This document shows, piece by piece, positions 8,801 to 13,582 of a stretch of DNA of 13,582 nucleotides. This stretch comes from Lachnospiraceae bacterium. Lineage in GTDB: Bacteria > Bacillota > Clostridia > Lachnospirales > Lachnospiraceae. A program made the position numbers and the translations under genes. Within the stretch, counting starts at the first letter, position 1. Each line of letters begins with the position of its first letter. Location: positions 1 to 13,582 of the forward strand of contig JAGCCY010000292.1 in assembly GCA_017651385.1 (NCBI GenBank), read 5' to 3'. Below the pieces are notes generated by a model. The model saw only the letters and a list, made by a program, of their open reading frames with translations. It searched no databases and was not told where the DNA came from.

Positions 8801-10597
8801 GCAAGCAAAGCCAAGAGCGAATTTCTGGCCAGCATGAGTCATGAGCTTCGTACGCCCATGAACGCGGTCATCGGTATGACCGAAGTAATGTTAAGGGAAG
8901 AGCATTCAAACAAGGATACGGCATATCTTAAGAACATTAAAAATTCGGGACACGCCTTACTTCAGATCATTAACGATATTCTGGACTTTTCAAAGATCGA
9001 GTCCGGCAAGATGGAACTTATCGAAGACGAGTACGATCTTCCCGATCTTATGGATGAGCTTTCGATGATATTCACAGACAGGATCGGAAGCAAGGATATT
9101 AAGCTTATATATGAACTGGATCCCGGCATCCCGCGCTGTATGATAGGAGATTCGGCAAGAGTGCGTCAGATCCTTATCAATATAGTGAATAATGCCATAA
9201 AATTCACGGAACACGGTTTTATAAGAGTAAAAGTCGATACGGAAACGAGCGGTGAAGACGAATATACCGTGAATTTTGCGGTCAGGGATACGGGTATCGG
9301 AATAAGACCCGAGGATAAGGCAAAGCTTTTCGGTTCGTTTACAAGGCTCGATCAAAAGAAAAATTCAGGCATAGAGGGAAGCGGACTCGGTCTTTCCATA
9401 ACCAAGCGGCTTGTGAACATGATGGGAGGAGAGATAGATGTCGAGAGTACATACGGAGAAGGAAGCGAATTCATATTCTCGATAAAGCAGAAACGTTCCG
9501 AACACACAGTTGTGCAAAAGCCTTCGGGTGAACTCGAAGAGATAAAGTTTACCGCACCGGATGCAAAGATACTTCTTGCGGAAGATATAGATATGAATGT
9601 GAAGGTTGCCTTTGCGTTGCTTGAACCGTTTAAGTTTAAAATGGATGTTGCGGAAAACGGTAAGGCAGCTCTTGAAATGGTGCAAAAAGAACATTACGAT
9701 CTTGTGCTCATGGATCACATGATGCCCGTGATGGACGGAATAGAGGCTACCGAGGCAATAAGGCGACTTAACGGCGACGAATACAAGAAGCTTCCGATAA
9801 TTGCCCTTTCGGCAAATATCATCGAGTCGGTAAGGAAGAGTTTTTATGATGCGGGCATGAACGATTTTGTTTCAAAGCCCATTGATATGAAGGAAATCTC
9901 AAATGCATTCATAAAGTGGCTTCCGCCCGAAAAGATAAAATACTTAACGGACGAAGAAGATCCGACAGGCGGAGAAGTCAGTGAGGAAAGAAATACCGAT
10001 GTACCTGAGGGATTCCCCGAAGAGCTTGATAAAGAACTTGCCATGAAGAGTTCTTATACCAAGGAGATACTTCTTGATAATCTTAAAAACTTTTATCTTA
10101 TGATAGACAGTAAGGCCGCAAAGATCGAAGATTGCCTTAAGGACGATATGATAAAGGATTATACGATCGAGGTACACGGGCTTAAGAACACGGCACGCTA
10201 TATTGGTGCGGCCGATCTTTCAAAGTGGTTTGAAAGAATGGAAACAGCCGGAAACGCTTACGATACAGCGACCATTCACGAGGAAACGCCTAAACTTCTT
10301 GAAGAGTTTAAACGGTTTAAAAACGTACTTAAAGATTTTGCCGACAGTGACGAAGGACTTCCGGCAATAGACATTACGGACCTTACGGATATGATGAACG
10401 TCATTGCGGAATCCGTCGATGCATTTGATTTTGACACTGTAGACAGTGTTATAGGTGAACTTAAAAAGTTTTCGGTACCGGATGAGATAAAGGATATTAA
10501 GGACAAGCTTATACTTGATGTTTCCGAGGTCAAGGCGGATGCCGTTAAAGAAGATGCGGAAGAGATATTGAAATATTGCGGGAGGAGTACGAAATGA
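5819..10597 (+). CDS. Giant HD-GYP / double-Cache / hybrid histidine kinase / REC / HPt fusion
   Basis: 1592 residues, with domains in this order. (a) About 1-390, a helical cytoplasmic region I cannot assign. (b) About 395-625, an HD-GYP domain with His411, YHDLGK (His472, Asp473), His501, His525-His526 and Asp557; its signature is HHKSFDGKSGYP, one residue longer than usual and with Lys in place of Glu after the His pair. (c) A transmembrane helix at about 649-671. (d) An extracellular domain at about 675-930 that looks like a double Cache sensor. (e) A transmembrane helix at about 936-954 and a coiled coil. (f) HisKA with phosphoacceptor His1008 in SMSHELRTPMN. (g) An HATPase with N box from Asn1121, DTGIGI at 1157 and GSGLGL at 1187. 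(h) A receiver with Glu1255-Asp1256, Asp1299 and Lys1353. (i) An HPt with His1453 in VHGLKNTAR. (j) A helical tail. It should sense an external ligand and run a His-Asp-His relay. The stop overlaps the start of the receiver gene. Confidence 0.93.
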   Translation: MSVETVLQKYDDTIRVVSREFGKYNDSLFEQMPFAEWKNLLVTRSAKTRELYFAYKETIDELRSEVIKDLSDEEMDAVYDYVYKIRKDFNLQDPPIYSKLIKMLISHYEEKQDYPKLAYLYTLYWQTVDEYYVKAIPEKASEIMDIAKKAVRMALKNVDILKKAAADEENPGYLMNPFVLGINYISEHSKDAPSQMEAVEQYYDLLEKYYILVKGEKILEDGLADIYMDILKSKVLGLFYQVLKYHEDELSDYFDFFKKKNITSNDEYVNILFLLENDYFYRRRDESEIVKDLEEMYFKTIAKLIKAGKITQGGDEGLRDQTLGLMYVLMIITDKSNLDRSRKREIIRSVSDEFMKYISSIAYEDYNLINSYDECMLDLFEYNFKYARGAYEKEEIVMSYLVRRQPITFIHSLMVQSIASLITVSLLKTNRELFAPLKHVKLSTDEGPVDYAKESDFDKAVIKYVEKAAFYHDLGKCAVSAVINMQVRPLFDDEFEIIKMHPIKNREVLHDDPDFGIYSDVMCGHHKSFDGKSGYPASFDGTASPYKIIIDIVSIADTIDAATDILGRNCAKGKNFAKVFEEMIEGSGRRYNGQIISVLGKDVDLRNTLSRLTGAGRFDIYYNAYHHVEDTAARQKKTKRKKLSLRARMNVLFMAFLLVGGGTALIFHFIRNNSNRETITRQNEEYLSDATILLSDYVDNTLYEAAKKLKSLSGVLSKMYAGTPGEDINTYLETFNDQTVFDYIEYASSDGTLHSLGGNSACRDEEWFRSGMSGGSGYTYVERTPVTGKPAIIFYEPVKDSGRVVGVLVGRYDKIRVKEILNAELFGIYPETLLLNSDGDIIVSTGETAITGFAQGLDAGLKDADFVKGTYEGLEDFLRDDNTSEVVMRYRDEDGTTIISVSRVGRSDWFILQIFPSSLNSSMTEGLNRFNTMSSVSVLFIIFTSFTLVMMTFYRQREKLEKAVEDATAEKERLIFALKDANTRAVEAASDATAASKAKSEFLASMSHELRTPMNAVIGMTEVMLREEHSNKDTAYLKNIKNSGHALLQIINDILDFSKIESGKMELIEDEYDLPDLMDELSMIFTDRIGSKDIKLIYELDPGIPRCMIGDSARVRQILINIVNNAIKFTEHGFIRVKVDTETSGEDEYTVNFAVRDTGIGIRPEDKAKLFGSFTRLDQKKNSGIEGSGLGLSITKRLVNMMGGEIDVESTYGEGSEFIFSIKQKRSEHTVVQKPSGELEEIKFTAPDAKILLAEDIDMNVKVAFALLEPFKFKMDVAENGKAALEMVQKEHYDLVLMDHMMPVMDGIEATEAIRRLNGDEYKKLPIIALSANIIESVRKSFYDAGMNDFVSKPIDMKEISNAFIKWLPPEKIKYLTDEEDPTGGEVSEERNTDVPEGFPEELDKELAMKSSYTKEILLDNLKNFYLMIDSKAAKIEDCLKDDMIKDYTIEVHGLKNTARYIGAADLSKWFERMETAGNAYDTATIHEETPKLLEEFKRFKNVLKDFADSDEGLPAIDITDLTDMMNVIAESVDAFDFDTVDSVIGELKKFSVPDEIKDIKDKLILDVSEVKADAVKEDAEEILKYCGRSTK

Positions 10598-11346
10598 TTC
10601 TTTTAATTGCCGAAAAAGACGGATTTCTTATGAAATCGATGTCTGACAGACTTATCGCACAGGGGCGCAAAGCGGAAGTGACATCATTTGACGTAGCTTC
10701 ACTTAAAACTTTCAAAGATCCCGAAGCCGTTGTACTGTTTGCGGACGGAGACGTGGGAATCCATGATGATGCCCTTATATATATCAAGGACAAACTTATG
10801 GATAACAATATTCCCTTTTTTGCCGTGGGTCAGCCCGATGAGATCGAAGTCGTAACACGGCTCATCCCTGATACGCTTATAAGCAAAACGTTTGTAAGAC
10901 CTTTCAATGCGTCTGAGGCCGTTGAAGAGATGATCGCTTACATAAGCAGGGACAGAACGGAAGACAAAAAGAAGATCCTTGTGGTGGACGATTCGGGTGT
11001 CGTGCTTCGTGATATAAGAGCGTGGCTCGGCGATAAATACAAGGTATTTATGGCCGATTCGGGTATGAAGGCTTTACAGTTTCTTGCAAAGACGATACCC
11101 GACCTTATCCTTTTGGACTACGAGATGCCATTAATGGACGGAAGGCAGGTTCTCGAGCTTTTAAAGAACGACGAAGATTTTAAAAAGATCCCGGTCATAT
11201 TCCTGACCGGCAAAAACGATACCGACAGCGTCAGAAAGGTTCTTGAGCTTAAACCCGACGGATACATCCTTAAAAGTTCGGGCGCGGATAAGATAATAAA
11301 CGAAGTTGATATGTTCTTTTTAAGACAGAAAGCCGAGGGAGTATGA
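10594..11346 (+). CDS. Tandem receiver protein: degenerate REC plus canonical REC, no output domain
   Basis: A 250-residue response regulator made only of receiver folds. Residues 1-117 form a degenerate receiver: strand ILLIAEKD, VVLFADGDV with Asp51/Asp53 near the phosphorylation position, and RPF (102-104) where KP is expected. Residues 126-245 form a canonical receiver with Asp132-Asp133, phosphoacceptor Asp175 in LLDYEMPLMDG, Thr205 and Lys227. It most likely takes phosphate from the HPt of the upstream kinase. No DNA-binding or enzymatic output is attached, so the signal is probably passed by protein contact. I chose ATG 10594 because GGGAGGAG (10580-10587) precedes it by 6 bases and its ATGA overlaps the kinase stop; a TTG at 10576 would place the start upstream of that site. 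It overlaps the next gene by ATGA as well. Confidence 0.9.
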   Translation: MILLIAEKDGFLMKSMSDRLIAQGRKAEVTSFDVASLKTFKDPEAVVLFADGDVGIHDDALIYIKDKLMDNNIPFFAVGQPDEIEVVTRLIPDTLISKTFVRPFNASEAVEEMIAYISRDRTEDKKKILVVDDSGVVLRDIRAWLGDKYKVFMADSGMKALQFLAKTIPDLILLDYEMPLMDGRQVLELLKNDEDFKKIPVIFLTGKNDTDSVRKVLELKPDGYILKSSGADKIINEVDMFFLRQKAEGV

Positions 11347-12581
11347 GCAGATCCGGAAAGATTTCCTCACTGATACTTACATTTTGCATATTGACATCTT
11401 TTTTTGCGTCGGGCTGCGCCAAAGAACATGTGGATATAAGTTTTTCATGGTGGGGTCAGCCCAATCGCGAAGAATATACGTTAAAGGGCATAGAAGCTTA
11501 CGAGCGGGAATATGACTATGTCACCGTAAATCCGGTAAGCGGTTCGTGGGCCAATTATCCCAATGAATACAAGGTCAAAATGGAAGCCGGACTTGAAGAA
11601 GACGTTATGCAGATCAACTATGACTGGCTTCTTAAATACTCGGCTGACGGAAACGGCTATTACGATCTTTCGGAACTTGAAGACGTGATCAATCTTAACG
11701 GTTATAAGTCCGCGGAGCTTAAGCTCGGTACCGTGAACGGGAAACTTAACGCTATACCTGTCGGACTTAACAGCAATATCTTTTATTACAATAAGACCGT
11801 ATTTGAAGAATACGGTATCATGAGTGTGCCGAGAACCTGGGATGATATATTCAATGCGGCAAGGATCATGAACGGAGAAGCGTATCCGCTTATGATGTCG
11901 CAAAAATCCATCATGTTTGCGGCCGTTGCATATACCGAGCAGCAGACCGGTAAACCTTTTATAAGCAGTTCCGGTCGACTCGCCTTTTCCAAAAACGATG
12001 TAAAAATGCTTATCAATATGGCAGCATATTTTGTGGAAAAGAAGATCACACCGCCTGTTTCGCAATTCTCAGCGGATTTTGTGACCAACGGTAAGGCAGC
12101 GGGTTTTTTTACCTGGGTGACCGATGCCGATTATATGGCAAAAGGGGCCAGAGAACTTGATAATGTGATCGTGACCGGTGATTATCCCGGGGCATATATC
12201 TACAATCGATCGGGATACTATATAAAGCCGTCGGTTCTTTATGCGATAAGCGTGAATACGGAAAATCCCGAAGAAGCGGGCAGGTTTTTGAATTATCTTA
12301 TAAATGACGATTACTTTGCGACCCTTCAGGGAAACGATAAAGGTTTTCCGATAAATGATTATGTGATCCGGAATATCGACAAGGATGAAGCTTCTTTTTC
12401 CTATGATGCTTATTTAAGGATGGAATCGGACGAGGAAAGAATGCAGCTTGAATATCCCGGAATGGAAGATCCCGAAGCAATCCTGGCTTTTGAAAGAGCA
12501 TATAATGCCGTGCTGAAAGGCGTAGATCCCGATATTGAGGCAGCAGCATTGTACAACGAATTACGCACTATCTGGAAATAA
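11343..12581 (+). CDS. Extracellular solute-binding lipoprotein (family 1), orphan
   Basis: A 412-residue lipoprotein. A basic N-terminus and hydrophobic stretch (6-24) end in FASGC with lipidation Cys25; Ala at -3 is a less common lipobox residue. The mature part has the family 1 solute-binding pattern: opening strand DISFSWWGQPNREEYTLKGIEAYE, a DVMQINYDWLL strand, an AIPVGLNSNIFYYNKTVFEEYGI hinge region and VPRTWDDIFNAARIM. Family members capture sugars and oligosaccharides for ABC importers. No permease or ATPase gene is adjacent; instead the start overlaps the stop of the receiver gene (ATGA), and a sensor kinase with an extracellular Cache domain lies two genes upstream. I infer a sensory role, delivering ligand state to the kinase, like TorT with TorS or LuxP with LuxQ. 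A conventional transport role with permeases encoded elsewhere remains possible. No clear terminator follows. Confidence 0.9.
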   Translation: MSRSGKISSLILTFCILTSFFASGCAKEHVDISFSWWGQPNREEYTLKGIEAYEREYDYVTVNPVSGSWANYPNEYKVKMEAGLEEDVMQINYDWLLKYSADGNGYYDLSELEDVINLNGYKSAELKLGTVNGKLNAIPVGLNSNIFYYNKTVFEEYGIMSVPRTWDDIFNAARIMNGEAYPLMMSQKSIMFAAVAYTEQQTGKPFISSSGRLAFSKNDVKMLINMAAYFVEKKITPPVSQFSADFVTNGKAAGFFTWVTDADYMAKGARELDNVIVTGDYPGAYIYNRSGYYIKPSVLYAISVNTENPEEAGRFLNYLINDDYFATLQGNDKGFPINDYVIRNIDKDEASFSYDAYLRMESDEERMQLEYPGMEDPEAILAFERAYNAVLKGVDPDIEAAALYNELRTIWK

Positions 12582-12594
12582 AAAAGCATTGATA

Positions 12595-12643
12595 AAAAAT
12601 TTTATAAAAATATCTTGACACGCTCAATTAAATTGAGTACAAT
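12595..12643 (+). promoter_or_regulatory. Promoter of the peroxidase/ohrR operon with UP-like A/T tracts
   Basis: A perfect -35, TTGACA (12615-12620), a 17-base spacer and TACAAT (12638-12643) make this the strongest promoter in the window. A- and T-tracts from about 12595 to 12613 resemble an UP element. Transcription would start near 12650, giving a leader of about 83 bases before ATG 12733. The ribosome site is GAGGAGG (12719-12725). Confidence 0.88.
12623..12637 (+). promoter_or_regulatory. Palindromic operator, probable OhrR binding site
   Basis: CTCAATT-A-AATTGAG is a perfect 7+1+7 inverted repeat filling the spacer directly upstream of the -10 box. Its core CAATTAAATTG matches, as I recall it, the centre of the Bacillus subtilis ohrA operator bound by OhrR. 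A dimeric winged-helix repressor bound here would block RNA polymerase. The OhrR-like gene at 13275 in the same operon is the obvious candidate, which implies autoregulation. Confidence 0.8.
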
Positions 12644-12651
12644 CTAATCAA

Positions 12652-12688
12652 GTTAAATGAAACAAGCCGATAAAGTTTCTTATTTAAC
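12652..12688 (+). repeat. Hairpin in the peroxidase leader
   Basis: GTTAAAT-GAAAC (12652-12663) pairs with GTTTC-TT-ATTTAAC (12675-12688), giving a 12-bp stem with a two-base bulge around an 11-base loop. It begins at the predicted transcription start. It is AU-rich and has no T tract, so it is not a terminator; it could stabilise the 5' end of the mRNA or act as a second regulator site at the DNA level. Confidence 0.5.
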
Positions 12689-12708
12689 AGGATTGAACAA
12701 ACCGATAA
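12661..12708 (+). repeat. Imperfect direct repeat in the peroxidase leader
   Basis: AACAAGCCGATAA (12661-12673) and AACAAACCGATAA (12696-12708) differ at one of 13 positions and are spaced 35 bases start to start. The first copy overlaps the loop of the leader hairpin; the second lies 11 bases before the ribosome site. No known factor site is recognised. Confidence 0.5.
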
Positions 12709-12732
12709 TGTATCTAATGAGGAGGAAACTAT

Positions 12733-13275
12733 ATGAACATTTATGATTTTACGGTTAAAGACAGAAAAGGTAACGATGTAGCTCTTTCGGATTTTAAGGG
12801 AAAGCTCATTCTCGTTGTTAATACAGCAACAGGTTGCGGATTTACACCCCAGTACAAGGAACTTCAGGAACTTTATGATGAGTGCCACGATCAGGGTCTT
12901 GAAATACTTGATTTCCCCTGCAATCAGTTTGCGGATCAGGCTCCCGGTACAAACGATGAGATCCATGAGTTCTGTACAGGCCGTTTCGGTATCAAATTCC
13001 CCCAGTACGGCAAGATCGATGTAAACGGCGAAAATGCCATTCCGCTTTATAAGTGGCTTACCGAGAACACCAAGTTCGAAGGATTCGGCAATAATCCTCT
13101 TACAATGGTACTTAAAGGTGTTGTTAAGAAAATGGATAAAGATTACAAGAACAACGGAAATATCAAGTGGAACTTCACAAAGTTCCTTATCGACAGAGAA
13201 GGCAATATCGTTGAGCGTTTCGAGCCCACAACTTCTATGGACACAGTAATGGCTAAGGTTAAGGCAGCTTTATAA
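12733..13275 (+). CDS. gpx: Glutathione peroxidase family protein, Cys-type, probably thioredoxin-dependent
   Basis: A full-length 180-residue peroxidase with thioredoxin fold. The peroxidatic Cys35 lies in NTATGCGFTPQY and is encoded by TGC, so it is not a selenocysteine. The rest of the tetrad is Gln65 in FPCNQF, Trp146 and Asn147 in KWNFTKF. Cys81 in EFCTGRFG sits where the resolving cysteine of non-selenium, thioredoxin-dependent family members is found, so it probably reduces organic and hydrogen peroxides with thioredoxin rather than glutathione. Cys63 is a further conserved family cysteine. It is cytoplasmic, with no signal peptide. It is the first gene after a strong promoter carrying a palindromic operator. 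The stop codon shares one base with the start of the OhrR-like gene (TAATG), so repressor and enzyme are coupled. Induction by organic peroxide is inferred. Confidence 0.95.
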   Translation: MNIYDFTVKDRKGNDVALSDFKGKLILVVNTATGCGFTPQYKELQELYDECHDQGLEILDFPCNQFADQAPGTNDEIHEFCTGRFGIKFPQYGKIDVNGENAIPLYKWLTENTKFEGFGNNPLTMVLKGVVKKMDKDYKNNGNIKWNFTKFLIDREGNIVERFEPTTSMDTVMAKVKAAL

Positions 13276-13582
13276 TGGACAAAAAATACGAAGCTTTAAA
13301 ACTTGATAATCAGTTATGCTTTCCGCTTTATGCGGCAGCCAGAGAGGTAGTGAACAACTACCATCCGTATCTTTCGAAGCTTGATATCACATATACCCAG
13401 TATATTGCTTTAATGGTAATGTGGGAGCGTGAAAAGATAAGTGCCAAAGAACTCGGCGATAAGCTTCATCTTGATTCGGGCACGCTTACCCCGCTTCTTA
13501 AAAGTCTTGAGAAAAAGGGTTATGTGACCAGAAGAAGATCCGAAGAGGACGAACGTTTTCTTATTGTGGAGCTTACGGATGA
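13275..13582 (+). CDS. ohrR: OhrR-type MarR family peroxide-sensing repressor, cut by window end
   Basis: The first 102 residues are present; a complete member has about 145-150. They align closely with Bacillus subtilis OhrR as I know it: KLDNQLCFPLYAAAREV with the peroxide-sensing Cys15, the two tyrosines that hydrogen-bond it (Tyr29 and Tyr40), the recognition helix LDSGTLTPLLKSLEKKG and the wing RRRSEEDERFL. It should bind a palindromic operator as a dimer and let go when Cys15 is oxidised by organic hydroperoxides. The remaining residues are outside the window, so I cannot tell whether it is of the one-Cys or two-Cys type. It starts on the last base of the peroxidase stop codon and lacks a separate promoter. 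The likely target is the operator at 12623-12637, which gives autoregulation. Confidence 0.92.
   Translation, partial: MDKKYEALKLDNQLCFPLYAAAREVVNNYHPYLSKLDITYTQYIALMVMWEREKISAKELGDKLHLDSGTLTPLLKSLEKKGYVTRRRSEEDERFLIVELTD

Noticed and set aside
10576..10593. TTG start for the tandem receiver gene
   Set aside because: GGGAGGAG lies downstream of this codon and fits ATG 10594; the receiver strand begins MILLIAEKD, and the ATGA overlap is the pattern used elsewhere in the cluster.
11481..12065. Long open frame on the minus strand (194 codons)
   Set aside because: It is antisense to the solute-binding lipoprotein, has no ribosome site of note and encodes no recognisable motif.
11343..12581. Start of an ABC sugar importer operon
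   Set aside because: No permease or ATPase follows; the next gene is a peroxidase with its own promoter.
12582..12614. Terminator after the solute-binding protein gene
   Set aside because: The stretch is only A/T tracts without a GC-containing stem; it fits an UP element better than a terminator.
12835..12837. Selenocysteine at the peroxidase active site
   Set aside because: The active-site codon is TGC, not TGA, and the neighbouring Gln, Trp and Asn plus Cys81 fit a cysteine enzyme.
1..13582. CRISPR array, tRNA or rRNA genes, insertion sequences, attachment sites
   Set aside because: I found no regularly spaced repeats, cloverleaf sequences, transposase genes or terminal inverted repeats on either strand.

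Overview
The window looks like chromosomal DNA from a low-to-mid GC anaerobic Firmicute of the Lachnospiraceae (Butyrivibrio/Pseudobutyrivibrio type). The reasons are strong GGAGG ribosome binding sites, sigma-A type promoters, U-tract terminators, a GH3 glucosidase tail of the Butyrivibrio kind, and a very long hybrid histidine kinase. The assignment is inference from gene content; nothing in the window fixes a species. Every gene I can support lies on the + strand.

Layout. (1) 3-389: C-terminal end of a family 3 glycoside hydrolase, closed by a terminator at 401-425. (2) 428-3436: a four-gene operon with its own promoter and a strong terminator. It encodes an SseB-family protein, two overlapping alpha/beta hydrolases and a PD-(D/E)XK nuclease-fold protein of the sce7726 type. 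(3) 3437-3652: an AT-rich intergenic region with a long hairpin, a separated 9-bp inverted repeat and an extended -10 promoter. (4) 3653-4411: exonuclease III/AP endonuclease. (5) 4474-12581: a four-gene signalling cluster with short gaps or ATGA overlaps. It encodes a 7TM HD-GYP phosphodiesterase, a 1592-residue HD-GYP/double-Cache/hybrid kinase/REC/HPt fusion, a tandem receiver protein and an extracellular solute-binding lipoprotein without any ABC permease. (6) 12595-13582: a peroxide-defence operon in which a promoter with a built-in palindromic operator drives a cysteine glutathione peroxidase. This overlaps by one base an OhrR-type repressor that runs off the window end.

How the genes may work together. 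Cluster 5 is the most interesting part. The lipoprotein probably captures a ligand, likely a sugar or oligosaccharide, outside the cell and presents it to the Cache domain of the giant kinase. The kinase should autophosphorylate on His1008, pass phosphate to Asp1299 and His1453 within the same chain, and then to Asp175 of the small tandem receiver. Both the kinase and its upstream neighbour carry HD-GYP domains with complete metal ligands, so the cluster appears to join a phosphorelay to cyclic dinucleotide hydrolysis. No DNA-binding output domain is encoded in it. In cluster 6, the OhrR-like protein has the sensing cysteine at position 15 and probably binds the CTCAATTAAATTGAG palindrome between -35 and -10, giving organic-peroxide-inducible expression of the peroxidase and of itself.
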